In this document: positions 10,940-22,677 of the stretch, piece after piece
Layout: the number at the start of each line of letters is the position of its first letter
Numbering within the stretch: position 1 is the first letter of the stretch
NCBI GenBank assembly: GCA_905178155.1
Contig: CAJINV010000002.1
Coordinates: 5,637,709-5,701,708 of the forward strand
Direction of reading: 5' to 3'
From: Amoebophrya sp. A120
Lineage: Eukaryota; Sar; Dinophyceae; Syndiniales; Amoebophryaceae
Length of the DNA: 64,000 nucleotides
Position numbers and translations under genes: made by a program
The notes under the pieces: generated by a model
Seen by the model: only the letters and a program-made list of their open reading frames with translations
Told to the model about the DNA's origin: nothing
Databases searched by the model: none

Positions 10940-13900
10940 TTATATCTTCGAGAATCCCCCCTGGATCATTTTGTGCCCGCCGAAGCCGAACCCGATCCCG
11001 ACCCCGCCGTGTTTTTTCGCCTCGTTTCTTTTCGCACTGACAAGTGCCCCGCCCCGGAAAATGCGAATTGCTTCTGATGCAAGTTTCACTATGCAAGAAT
11101 TATGGTCTCAGCCTGCGTGATGAAGCGGCCTCGGGGTCTTTTTCCTTTCCGATCCAAGAACGTACATATCGCAAGCCCCGCTCTTCGTCGATTCAACTGC
11201 TTTGCAACACAAGTTTTCCCTTGTGTGTCTTGCTGGCTGCCTATACAACAAGATAATCAACACCGTTTTCATCTTCTTGCAAAACGAAAACCTTGCAATT
11301 GAAATAACATGTTCCCAATTTAATTATTCCGGGGTAGGGGCGGTTTGCAGATTGATACTTCTTTTCCGCCGCTCGTACTCCTTCCGCTGTTTCCAGGTCA
11401 ACTGCGGCCGCATATTGTGAGGAAAAATCTCCCCTCCCCATGAAAAGGTATGTCCCCGAAAATTTGCGTTGCTGATTTGAGGTCACCAATCACTCTTGTC
11501 TTGCAAGAAGGCAACTCTGAAGTCTCCGCCGCATTATGCGGACGGTTTGTGATGCTGCTTGGGCTACAGCATAGACATTTGTGATGCTAAGCGTCCACGT
11601 CAGAAGCTCTGTACTCAGGCACGGCATACGCCTCCAATCCCCTACTGCAAGACAGCTCTGATTTGTGTAGGGAAATCCGGCATCAGAAAATTCGTTTTGA
11701 TATGGAGAGGGAGGATTTTTCTTCACAATACCGCACGGGCGAGCCGGCACCTTGCTGCCGGAACCACAGGCGAAGTTGCTTTTTTTGCATCAGTATCCAG
11801 AAAAGGAATAAGTCGATCCGTCTGGATGGTCTAGACAAAAGGCTGCTGTAATCTCCTCACCAGTCTTCATGCGCTTTGATCGGTAAGACCAAAGACGGGA
11901 GCAGCTCTTCCCATAAAGAAAGATAGAATTAGATTTAGAACATGGCAAAGCTCCTGCATGACAAATTTTCGCACGACAGCAGTGCCGTCACGTGGTATTC
12001 GTGCCCCTGACCAGCTGCAGATTTGTGTGTGAGACCCATAAATTAGTAGAGCTGCTGGTGTATCTGCTATTAGGATCACTTGAGATATGCATGAGCATCA
12101 TGAACATGACAGTACTTTTTTTGCATCACAAGTTCCTTTTGTATCCTCTTTTTCTGTGATCGTCCAGACTGAGACCTACTTGATGCAAGAACAATGCATA
12201 GTGAGCAGCCGCCAGGTGAGCGCGAAGGTAAAGAAGGACGAAAAAAGCAGGTAAAGCCCGAACCCGATGGCGGCCGGGTCGGCGTACTCTTCTACCTTTT
12301 GATGTTTTTCACAAAGCTTATTCAATTGAAGCCCCTCCGTGAGTGATCTTCACGTTCGTAGTTGTTCAGTAGTTCATCTGCTGCAATGAATCTGCTCAAA
12401 AACAAGTAAAACATACCTCCGCCTGCGGGAACCTGACCTGGTGGTTCATGCTGGTGTCCGCGACCAAAACCTGCTTGACCACGGTCCCGTTCCCGTCGGT
12501 CAATTCCCTGAGCGCCAGGCCCTATTGTGAGGAAAAATCCCCCCTCGCTCCCCATATCGAAAGCGGAATGCGTGTTGCTGTATTTGAGTACGCAAATCAT
12601 ATCTGTCTTGCTGGAGAGGACTGCAGACCCATATCAAGCCTGAGCAGAGAGGCATTGACTTAGGCGCATAGCATGAAAAGCGTCCGTGGTGTTGGCTCAA
12701 CAGCATGACAAACCGCCTCCATAATGGGACGGAAGCTGCTGCCCTTGTCTTCTTGCAACACAAACGTGATTTGTGACCTCAAATCAGCAACACAAATTTT
12801 CGAAAACCTACCTCTTCAATATGGGGAGGGGGGATTTTTCCTTTTGATAGGCCCGCCCCCTTCACGACGACGCCCCCGTTGACGCCGCTATCAAAGAGAA
12901 AAATCCCCCTTCCCCATATCGAAACGAAGTTTCTGATGCTGGATTTGCGCACGCATATCAGGTCTGTCTTGCTGGAGAGGACTGCACGCATATGCTAAGC
13001 CTGAGTCGACAGGTTTCGACGTAGGCGACCAGCATGGCAGAGGTTGACGCGGTAAGCCCAACAGCATCACAGACCGCCTGCATAATGCGGCGGACTCTCT
13101 GGCTTTGCCTTCTTGCAAGACAGACAGGATTTGGGGCCACAAATCTGCATCACAAATTCTCAGACGGATGCGTTTTCAAAATCGGAAGGGGGGATTTTTC
13201 CTTTGAATAGCCGCCGAACTCGATTCGGTGGAACATTTTACTGCTTCCGTCAAACGCGAAGAGTTGATTCTGATCCGACTTTTATCCTGATTAAAAACGT
13301 CCCCACCCCAGAGCTGTCATGCAAATGAATCTGCATGCCAAAAAAGTTTCTCATGCGAAGCCCCATGAGAAGCTTTTTCTAGTTGTGTTTTGGGATTTGT
13401 GATGCTAGAAATAGCAAAACGCGATAGATCTGTGATGCTGCTGAACGAGCTCAACAGGATTACACAACGAGGGCGAACTTGTCATGCGAAACAAACAAAG
13501 TTTGCTGATTTGTGTAGCAGATTTCCCATCTTGAATCTGGTATGGGGACGCTTTTACTCAGGATAACTTTTCGCACTTTTTCAGTTCGATGTTAGAATCG
13601 GGAGCCGCGGGGGCTGCACTCGTAGTGGTTCCTGTCGTCGGCATCGAGGCGTGCATGTGCGAGGTGAGACAGTAAAAATTCTCGTGGTGGTGTATACCCC
13701 GGTCAGCTGCTGGAACACCCTCAACTGGAACAATGTAGACGGCAGATTTCTTGTACTATGGCAAAATGGGTGGAAACACCAGAGTCTGCTTGTGCTTGCT
13801 GGAGCTTTGCATGACAAGTTTCATACGCATTTCAATCTCCATGTGAATTAGGTGGTCAGATAAGTCATGTCATGGTGAAAAAACATCTTCACGACACAGA

Positions 13901-16758
13901 GTGTTATACAAAAAAGATCCGTATTCAGTATCACCAATTGTCCCAGTTGAGATCGTTCCATCTGAAGAGGAGCCCATACGGTGGTCGTGATCGCCGTGCT
14001 CTGGGTATCCTGTGTAAAAACGTCTCCGCCCCAGAGTTGTCATGCGCAGTGGCATCTACAGGAAAATTTGCAATGCGCATCCCCACACGAGGACACATAA
14101 TTCCTAGTCGTTTTCTGGCACTAGTAATGATGTACACGACCACACGATAAGCCGATCGACGGCTTTGTCATCCAGGATAGCTTTTCTGGCTAAGTACTAA
14201 AAGAACCCGCACTACATGAATACATCACCAGATAGAAATTTAATATCGTGTGCGCCTCCCAAACCTTCTCTGACTTGTGTCGCAAGAAAGTTCGGGGTCG
14301 TGGTGGGCTTCGTTTTTGCAACGGGATACCGAGTAGTACAGGTTGCCGCCCTTCCGGTTGAAACCAAACACCTTCTGCGCCTCGGGTTTGTAAAACTTCG
14401 CGTCAAAAAAGCCGAAGTGAAGGCGGACGGTATCCTCGTGCGGCTGGCTGCTGCTAATCGGTGGAGTGGCACCGGCTCCCGTGCTTGCGGGCCGGTGGGA
14501 GAACTATCCTGATTAAAAACGTCCCCACACCAGAGTCAAGATGGAAAATCTGCTAGACAAATCAACTGGCTTGCGTTGTTTGGCATGACAAGTGTGTCCT
14601 CGTAGTGTAATCCTCTTTAGCTAGTTCAGAAGCATCACAGATCTAGCATAGCATGCTGATCCTAGCATCACAAATTCCAAAAGACGAAAAGAAAACGCTT
14701 CGCATAGAGCTCCGCATGAGAAACTTTCTTGGCATGCAGAATTGCATGACAACTATGGGGCGGGGGTGTTTTTACCCGGGATAAGAACTCGTTGTGGTTT
14801 ACCAATTTCAGCTCGACTGGCTCGTGCACGCTCCCGCTCGTCGCTTCTGGCTCCTTGACCACCGGGAGGAACGGATGCTTCGTCGCCGTTCGTGCGCTGC
14901 CCCACAGCACCAGGATGCTGTACACGAAAACCGTATGAGTTGCACATATGTCTGGATCTGGATCATTGCAACTTGTGATGCGTCCTGCAGATGACGGTCT
15001 TGCGCGAATGGCATAAGAGGAAGCCGATTTTTGGCCCCCTGAAACGGTATTTATCACGGGAAATACGCATTGCACAGCCTTCACAAAACCTGTGATGCTA
15101 TGTTCTGCATCCCAGCCGTCGCGGAATATGCAATATGTGCCTGACAAACTCTAACTCCCGCATCATCCAGCGCATGACATAATTGCAACGCATAAACCGC
15201 AACGGCTTGCAAGCCACAGACCAACACCAAAACAAACCACCATCGGAACAGAATCACGCGGTACCGCCGTAGCCTCGGCGTATCAATGTCCAGGATCGCG
15301 TCTGCGGAGAGCTGCTGGTGTTCAACCGAAGAGGTCGGAGCTGCGTGGGTATCAACGATTTGATCGGATCCTGGAAGATGTTGAGCACTGTTCTCTAGTG
15401 CTGTCGTTGCACCTTCTCGGCCTGTATGCATTGCAAAAGTTCTTGTAACTCGTACTAGCTTCAATTGCATGCAAAATTAAAATGTTATTTCCACACGGAA
15501 AATAAACTCAGTTTCTCTACACAATAATTTGTACGGGTACGATACTTTTTGCGCTGGATAATTTGTTTCGTCCTTCACGTACTGCTCGACCACGCAATAG
15601 TATCGCACGAAAAAATTGTTTCCCCGCAAACTTGTGAAGTTGTAGATGCGGCTCAATGTTGTATTGCGGCGTGCAACTTTTTGTCATCTTGTTACTAATT
15701 GGGAACATCAATACAAGAGAGGGAGTTTATTTGCATTTTTTGTGTTTCCCCTGCCGCCACGGAAGGCAGATTTATCGTCCTGTCATGCGGAAGAACAAAC
15801 GTGAAACTACACTTTTTTCGTGCGATAAAGATCTTGGATCCAAATGCCACCTTTCTTGGTACGCGATGGCGAGCAGTGCGGGGGTGATGTGAAACAAGCC
15901 CGCCGCAAATACCGTCGACGAGGTATCAACAAGAAAACAAGCACCCCTGAGGAATCACACTTGTTCTGAGAAAATGTTTGCATTGCAAAGCCTTCCAGTT
16001 GTGGCACATTGCGTGCATTAGCCTTGTTACACTACAGGTAGTAGCTTTCGCTACAGAATAGCGAAAATCCGCATTGCAGAAAACCCCAGAAGCCGCAGCC
16101 GGGCGATATGACGCAGCACAGGCTACTTTGCGCGACGTCTAGAACCTGGATTAGCGCGACTCATATACGTCATTTTCTTATGCATAGATGGAGAGTCAGA
16201 TTTTTGCATTGGAAAAGATGAACAGTATGCATCACACAACTATTTCCCACTTCTGGGGGTGGAACACAAGTACTTTTCAGTTTGGTACAAGGCGGCTAAG
16301 ACGGCGTGCTCCTTCCAAAACCGGTCGGGTGCGTCCTGCACCGCATCAAGACCCCAAGTGGAGCTAGACGAAGATCTTTGCTTCTTCAAAAAACTCAACG
16401 AAGTACTAGCGCTGCTGTGCGGGGCCGCGCGGCTTTTGTTCACTGACGAAGAGGATGAGCTCGAACCATTCGGCAGGAACCGCGCGTGGCTACCAGTATA
16501 CATTCCCGTGCTCGTTTCTGTGTTCGTCGTCGTCGTCGTGGTTTTCGTCCCCGGGGTGACCAGGTCGGTGGCGGGCTGGAGGGGAAAAAGCTGTCCTCGG
16601 CGATCGTCTTCCACTACAGCGTTGGGAGAGCCTGCTAGTACCGGAGCATGAGCCATCTCCTCCACCGGGTGCTGCATAACAGACTCCATCGCTTTCTTGT
16701 TGTAGTTGGATCGAATTCTAAAAAAATCAAGTTTACACGTACGAGTCAAACGCAACAC
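10940..16758 (-). CDS. Orphan two-TM membrane protein in many small exons
   Basis: Minus-strand gene assembled by frame: exon about 16758-16260 (start uncertain), 15419-15195, 14928-14784, 14499-14329, 14000-~13914, ~13685-13566, 13277-13210, 12883-12850, 12517-12417, 12295-12201, ~11780-11358 (split by an element) and a last exon to TAA at 10940. An N-terminal TM segment (ILFRWWFVLVLVCGLQAVAV plus following residues) precedes an ectodomain-like region (LHFGFFDAKFY, FAFDGSSKMFHRIEFGG, ALRELTDGNG) and a second TM segment (GFGLYLLFSSFFTFAL). A basic tail (KQRKEYERRKR) and a Gly-rich C-terminus (GVGIGFGFGGHK) follow. The middle exons join with consistent phase; the first exon junction and the joins at 13.9-13.7 kb and near 11.8 kb are uncertain. 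Family not recognised. Confidence 0.55.
11036..11357. mobile_element. Intron, probable introner element, one end clear
   Basis: On the minus strand it starts TATCAATCTGCAAACCGCC after an AGAAG 5-mer; the other end near 11036 is not clearly TIR-like, though the adjacent AAAAG resembles AGAAG. It is the last intron of the two-TM orphan gene. Confidence 0.45.
11413..11730. mobile_element. Introner element, family C
   Basis: It starts TATTGTGAGGAAAAATCTCC, ends TTTTTCTTCACAATA, and is flanked by a perfect CCGCA duplication. It splits a coding exon of the two-TM orphan gene. Confidence 0.9.
12523..12849. mobile_element. Introner element, family C
   Basis: It starts TATTGTGAGGAAAAATCCCC, ends TTTTTCCTTTTGATA, and is flanked by a perfect GGCCC duplication. 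Confidence 0.93.
12889..13209. mobile_element. Introner element, family C
   Basis: It starts TATCAAAGAGAAAAATCCCC, ends TTTTTCCTTTGAATA, and is flanked by a perfect GCCGC duplication. Only a 34-nt exon (12850-12883) separates it from the previous element. Confidence 0.93.
13283..13565. mobile_element. Introner element, family B
   Basis: It starts TATCCTGATTAAAAACGTCC, ends GCTTTTACTCAGGATA, and is flanked by a perfect ACTTT duplication. Confidence 0.93.
14006..14328. mobile_element. Introner element, family B, degenerate
   Basis: The left end is TATCCTGTGTAAAAACGTCT and the right end complement is TATCCCGTTGCAAAAACGAA. The flanking 5-mers CTGGG and CCGAG differ at two bases. Removal fuses LYYS-EHGDHDH in frame. 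Confidence 0.8.
14505..14783. mobile_element. Introner element, family B
   Basis: It starts TATCCTGATTAAAAACGTCC, ends TTTTTACCCGGGATA, and is flanked by a perfect AGAAC duplication. Confidence 0.93.
14934..15194. mobile_element. Introner element, family A
   Basis: It starts TATGAGTTGCACATATGTCT, its right-end complement is TATGCGTTGCAATTATGTCA, and it is flanked by a perfect AACCG duplication. It lies at the end of the first TM segment of the orphan gene and fuses AVAV-FVYS. Confidence 0.9.
15425..15480. mobile_element. Introner element end, family D-like
   Basis: A TIR-like end TATGCATTGCAAAAGTTCTT follows a GCCTG 5-mer at exon boundary 15419. The opposite end, somewhere between 15.5 and 16.2 kb, was not identified. 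Confidence 0.45.
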
Positions 16759-17816
16759 TACTTCGACTCTGGTGCGGCTCCACCTATCTTCAAGCCTAAA
16801 CTTACAACTTGCGTGTTGCGAGTATCATTTTGCATTTTCTAATGCTGGGCAGAAATAGAACTCCCGGCCAGATGAAGCATGCTTTTCGCTTTTGTCGCTC
16901 CTTCGCTTTGCTGTCACTCTGGAGGAAAAACGACAAGACTTGTTCCGGGACGTACACATAGTGCCACGACCTGGCGCCTTTTTTATGCCCTTGTTCTCCG
17001 CACGTGGAAACAAAATGAATACGGCAAGGGTAACAGAAACTGTTTCTAACGCACCACAACAGGGCAGCCCGGGACGAAGCCGTCAATCTGTCCGGTCGTC
17101 CTCAATGTTGACGTTTTTGTTCACCGCCTTCGAATTCGTGGTGCTTTGATTGAGTTATTCTTATTACGATACTTTTTCGTCGTTCGTATGGTCGGATAAA
17201 AATTCCTCTTCTCCTTTGTACTGGTAGGTTTCTTTGAAATAAGTGTCCAACATCAAATCGTACTGAACACTATGTGTAGAAAAATTGGCAGAAGCAGGAG
17301 GATCTTCTACCGAATTATTCACATCTTCTAGCGAATTACTCACGCTTGGTGGGAAAAAACTACACTGAAGCGAGAAAAAAAGCGCAACAGGGAGCATCAA
17401 GCGATAGTTGAAGCACAACTATACCAAAAACTAAACACAGGGGCGTTTCTGTGCGATGTTGAAATAGCTCGGTATAAAACAATGGGTCGTCGTAGACGTT
17501 GTACACAATAAGCTCGGGAGGTCAAAAACCCGAGACTTCTGGCTTTTGCTCTACTGCCATAGTAGTAGAAAAAAAATCGAAAATGCGAGGGTCCGTCATG
17601 TAGTTGGGCTGCATGACAACAACACTATGCTTGGGATAGATTTACTTTATGGTGTACATTCTTTCGTATAATGATAATTAACTACACGGGGCTACACTAA
17701 TAAATACATTCGTCGATCGCTGAAGGCAACAACTGGAGCGGTGGCCGCTCCTGTGCAGTCAGAACCAGTAGAAGCGCAGGAGCTGCAAAAAGCGAAGAAA
17801 TAAGTAAAACGAGTTA
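16759..17816. other. Intergenic; one possible small secreted ORF
   Basis: Between the 5' end of the two-TM orphan and the 3' end of SEC63. The only candidate is the 77-codon frame listed separately at 17164-17397. Confidence 0.4.
17164..17397 (-). CDS. Possible small secreted peptide, 77 aa
   Basis: A single open frame from ATG 17397 to a stop at 17164. The first 20 residues (MLPVALFFSLQCSFFPPSVS) resemble a signal peptide, followed by an acidic polar stretch. There is no homology call and no splice evidence, and it lies just downstream of SEC63 on the same strand. It may be chance. Confidence 0.25.
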   Translation of the reverse strand: MLPVALFFSLQCSFFPPSVSNSLEDVNNSVEDPPASANFSTHSVQYDLMLDTYFKETYQYKGEEEFLSDHTNDEKVS

Positions 17817-20800
17817 CTATTCCTCCACGTCACTGTCGCTCTCCGAGTCGCTTTCTATCCTGAGTAAAAACGTCCCCACACCATAGTCAAGATGGGGAAT
17901 CGGCTAGACAAATCCACAAGTTTTGGCTGTTTTGCATGACAAATTTGGATTCGTTCTGTAGTGCTGTTTGAGCTAGTTCAGCAGCATCACAGATCTAGCA
18001 CACCATGCTGATTGGAGCATGACAAATTGCAAAACACGACTAGAAAATGCTTCTCATGGGGCTCCGCATGAGAAACATTCTCAGCATGCAGATTTGCATT
18101 ACAGCTATGGCGTGGGGACGTTTTTAAATAGGATACTTTCGGAATCCGAGTCACTGTCCGAGTCGGAGTTGTCCTTTTTCTTTTATCAAAAGGAAAAATC
18201 CCCCCTACCTACATCGAAAAGAAAACTTGTGATGCTCCATTGGCGTACACAAGTCGGCTTGTATTGCTAGAAGGCCAAGTGCAGACGCAGTTGTGGCCTT
18301 AATTGCAGGCGGCTTGCTATGCTGTTTCCCATTTGCAGTTGCCTCCTGTGATGCTGAAGATGCAAGGCTTTCCTACGCCACCCAGCGCTACAAGCCGCTT
18401 CGTTTGTCTTCTAGCATGACAGCCTGGCCTGTGGTCTCAAATCATGCTACACAAATCTCCGTTTCAGCATGGGGAGGGGGGATTTTTCCTTTTGATATCT
18501 TTTCCGGACTATTCTTTTTCTTGTCGCCGTCTCCGGGGGAAGATTTGCTGTTACTAGTGTCGTCGTCGTGTTCTATCAAGTGTAAAAACGTACCCACCGT
18601 CCAGATGCAATTTCTGCTATAAAAATCATGCTCCCAAAGCTTTGGGAGTCGCGCATGACACACTCCGGTTCTTTGTAGTGTAGAACCAGTTAGCATCAAG
18701 AACTAGAGGCGCATTTACAAAACCATGCATTGATCTTCCTGTATGCGCATTACAAATTCCGAAGCCCGAATTTCTCATGGGGACGAGGTGCGTAAAACCA
18801 ATCAATGCCTCCCCGCACAACGCGAATTTGCAGGACAACTCTGGCCGCGTAAGTACGCTTTTACTCTGGATATCTTCGTCCTCCTCCTCATCTTCCGACT
18901 CGTCATAGGCTCCCATATCCCCAACCAGCTGCTGAAACAGTGTGGGGCAGTCGTCAAGCTTCTCGTCTTCTGGGTGCACATAGATTGACCTCTCCTTGTC
19001 CTCTTCCGGTAGAATCGCATCGAATTCGACTTTGATGGTCTGTTTTTTTTTTTTTGCATACATAAAATCACTCCTGCTGCGCGCCTGCGCCATACAAGAA
19101 CTTACCCCTTTGGCCAGCTCAGATCTATTTTCACGCAACACTTCTTCGTGCGCAAATAAATCCATCGGGACTTCTATATCTCGTGCAAGCTGACCAACGG
19201 GCCGGAACGAGCAGCACGGCGGTCTACTTCCATGCTTAAGAATCTGCATCGTGCGACCATCATCTTGATGCCGCGCGTGGTATTTTTGCAACTGCCAAAC
19301 CAAAAGCGCAACTGCAAAGAAACATTTTCATTTTTTCGTTCCCTGTAATATCATGAAACGAGTACCTTATCAAGCCCCGCATAGCTGTCGCACATGCAGA
19401 TGACCTGCAGGTTGTGCTTTCCTTTTCTGCCGACGTGAAACCGCATCTTTTCGTTGATTATCCTCTCCTGTGTTCTTACCTTCTCGTAGCAGATGATTTT
19501 GCTGTTCTCGCACAAGAAGATGTACCTGATAGGTTGTTGTTTGTCCTGCAAGAAGATCATCTGTGATGCATGGAAAGCAAGGAAGAAAAGCGGCAATTTT
19601 TTTTTGTCGTGCGGGGAGGCACTCTCCCTTTGTCATGCGAAAGACGACTGACTTCGCAAAAAGACGAGGAAATAAGTAAACCTCGCGCGCTGTCACGCCT
19701 TGCAAAAAAAAGACTCTGACGTGCTGCGAACGCCACCAACACAAATGATACCATTCCTCAATCTTGAAATCGGGAAAAAATGGCGCGTGCACGTAGCCCA
19801 GCGCCTCGCCCTCCTCCAACTGGGTGCGCGCAATTTTCACCGTTATTGTCGCGATGTCGTCCTTGCAGATCGTCTTCTCCCCCTCTACCACCGCGGTTGC
19901 CGTTATGTCCGGCATGGTAAAGTGGGCGGCAAACTCGTCAATGTCGAGCAGCTGGTCGGGTTCTAAATTCGCCACCCCCCGGCGGAGCTCCTTGTCGCGT
20001 TGGAGAAAGGTCAGAATCTCCTTGATGGGGTTGTTTCCCTTCAGGCAGTGCTTCACGTTCTCCTCGGTGAAGTATGACGGTGGAAAAGAACAACTCCCCA
20101 CTCGGGCCGCATTTTTTAGTTTTGCATGATGAAAAGCAAGAGAAATAAAAACGCCAGCAGCCATGATGGGGCCTCTGCATGACAAGTTCTTGTTTCTACT
20201 GCGCGGACTGTAATACTGTTTGAACTTATTTTTCCGAGTTTTTGTGATGCAACAGGTAGTACAGGTCACGTTCTTTGGATTTCACGTTTTGCATGAAAGA
20301 TGAGGGGGAGGGGGAGTTGTGCAGTTTCGTAGGAAGTGAGGAATTTGGAGAAGAGAATTCGACTTCACGTCCAATGCCTGGATGATACACCTGTTGTGCG
20401 GTAGTGCGGCGATGTAGATAGGAGATTTAACTAAAGCTTTTTTCATGACTACATCATAGTACTTGATTTGTATTTTTCAGATGAAAGAGCCGGCGGTAGT
20501 GCCAGGCTGTACGACTTATTAATACCTTCTAAACTCGATGACCGACTGCGCCGTCGCGAGCCACTCGCGCATGCAGGCGATTTCGATCATGCTGGTGGTG
20601 ATTTTGTCGACGTGTCGGAGTAATTCGTCCAAGTTCTGCTTCAATTCGGGGGAAAGTAAGTGGTGTAACCTCTGCATGTGTGCCCATATGAGGTTCGTAT
20701 TGCGCACGATAATGGGCATGGTAAACTTCGCACGCTGGTGCTCTTGGACCTAATGCAGATTTTTGTTTATTGCCATGCAGCACCAGGAGCAGTAGAGGAT

Positions 20801-22677
20801 CGAGAAGTAAAAACCGCTTTGAGGAGGTGCTTGGCGATGCACATGCACTAAATATGATCCGACACAAGAAAATATGCAAAGCAGAAGAGCTAAAACATAA
20901 GTTAACGACGCCCCATGGCAGCTCGAGTCAACATTTAGAGCGAGGCAACAAAAATTGGGCCGAAACGACGACCAAGACTGAGGGAACTTGCCCACCCAGT
21001 GGGTGGCAGCGTGATTCCGCCCCAGTTTCCACCCGCTTGGCGCAGTTGAAAAATGGGGCGGGCCGCTCTCGGCCGAATGTTCAAAAGCTGCGACGCTCTA
21101 CTAACATCACAACCGCTTGAAAAATAAGTAAGTACTTACCTCTGCCACAACCTGCTTCATCTCCTTCTCGTCCTCTGGCCTCGTCTCCATTTTTCGTGAC
21201 TCCGCACTGGCGGCCAACAGCTCCGGGCAGTTTTTCAGCCTCGTTTGGTCGCTTATGTAGTGGCCCATGAATTGCAGGGTTTCCACGAACACGCCGTTCG
21301 GCGCGTAGTCCTTTTGTCGCTGGTAGTACATGATGAAGATCGCCGGGATGACGATCAGAAAGGTGATAAAGAAGAAAAACAGGATGAATAGATGGTTTTT
21401 CTTCTCGAGCAGAAACCGGGGGAGACCAATCCCGACCTTCGTCGTCTGCGGCCCGTCGGGGTTGCCGTACTTTTCGTAGTTGGCCTTCGCCGCCGGGTCG
21501 GTTAAAGTCTTGTGGGCTTTGGATACCTGATCACGCGGGGAGAGTTTATTTTTTGTTGGATGTAGTTCTTGAGCAGTTTATTTGCTGTGCATGCTCTTCA
21601 TCAACATAGAGAATTCAATTGTCAAGCTCGTCCTTCTTTCAGCAAGCATGCCCTCGACTTTCAAAAAAAAAGTTCATCAGGGCGAACCGGAAAACGCTGG
21701 TTGTATAGTACCAGCCAGAGGTGGAACAAACCGCGGAGGAAGTGGTCCTCTACTACGTCTACCACCTTATAATTAATTATACCTGCATAAACTTGGCACT
21801 TGCGAGTGGGTCGTCCGGGTTCTTATCCGGGTGATAAAGCAGCGACATTTTCCTGTACGCCTTTTTGATGGCGGCGTCATCAACGCCCGGCTCAATGCCC
21901 AGGATGTCGAACGGGTTGAACGTTTGAATGCCCTTGGACGCATCTTCCCCCGTGAGCTGCAGGCAGCAGTAAAACCACAAAATCCAGCAGAACCCGAGCG
22001 TGATTAGCTTGGCGATCGTCCTATGTTTTTGATATATGATATCGACGTCTTAGATAAGAGACTTTCGTGCGCTACAATCCATGAATCATCACTGGTGGTG
22101 CACGAAGCTCGCATCACAAAGTAGTCTTCAGACTGAAAACTATCTTCATGCACATACAGCATCACGCATCACAAAACTCTTGGGAAGCAGCAACAGAACG
22201 CGATAACTATACCAGTTCCGGTTTTTTGCCAGCTTCTTCGCTTCAAACAGCTCGATCCGTTCGAGGTTTTGTTGCGTTACCTTTTGATATAGATAACGTG
22301 TTTTGAATAACGTGGTTGTCATGCCAACACACAACGTGTCGACTAGCAATGCGAAACCATCCATTTCGACTTTTCAAAAACTTGTGATGCAAAAACCACA
22401 TCAACATGATCAGTGGTGGTGGTCGCCTCGCAATCATAAGTTAGTACTATACCTTGTTGTTCACGTACCGCAGCACGGAGAAAAATTTGTGGGTTTTTTT
22501 CGGGAAGCTGGACACCGACGCGCCCCAGATCAGGTGTCGAATCCACAGCCAGGACCAGGGTAGCACGATGCAGGCCAACACCGTCGCGCCAAAGTAGTAG
22601 GCGGCGGAGTTATCGTAATTCAGGATGTCGTCGGGCCCATCCTGGTTCTTCGTGAATGTGTCGCTGAACGACGACAT
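17817..22677 (-). CDS. SEC63: SEC63, ER protein-translocation J-protein, 715 aa
   Basis: Thirteen exons join in a single frame: 22677-22453, 22280-22213, 22020-21783, 21526-21140, 20749-20526, 20390-20286, 20093-19752, 19525-19366, 19189-19106, 19039-18873, 18568-18498, 18178-18136, 17850-17817. SEC63 recruits luminal Hsp70 (BiP) to the Sec61 channel. TM1 lies near residues 24-46, TM2 near 101-121, then a luminal J-domain from about 132 with the HPD motif (LLYHPDKNPDD) and NYEKYGNPDGPQ, then TM3 near 223-245. The cytosolic Brl region follows, with LHHLLSPELKQNL, LLQIPHF, YFTEENVKHC, GYVHAPFFPDFKIEEW and CDSYAGLDK. A strongly acidic Ser/Asp tail ends in DSDVEE. The length fits the family (yeast 663, human 760). 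The first nine introns fit GT-AG; the last three are introner elements within the acidic tail. Confidence 0.95.
17856..18135. mobile_element. Introner element, family B
   Basis: It starts TATCCTGAGTAAAAACGTCC, ends ACGTTTTTAAATAGGATA, and is flanked by a perfect CTTTC duplication. It is the last intron of SEC63, in Ser/Asp codons. Confidence 0.95.
18184..18497. mobile_element. Introner element, family C
   Basis: It starts TATCAAAAGGAAAAATCCCC, ends in its exact complement GGGGATTTTTCCTTTTGATA, and is flanked by a perfect TCTTT duplication. SEC63 intron 11. Confidence 0.95.
18574..18872. mobile_element. Introner element, family B
   Basis: It starts TATCAAGTGTAAAAACGTAC and ends GCTTTTACTCTGGATA; the 5-mers TGTTC and TCTTC differ at one base. 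SEC63 intron 10, fusing EDED-DDTSNS. Confidence 0.88.
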
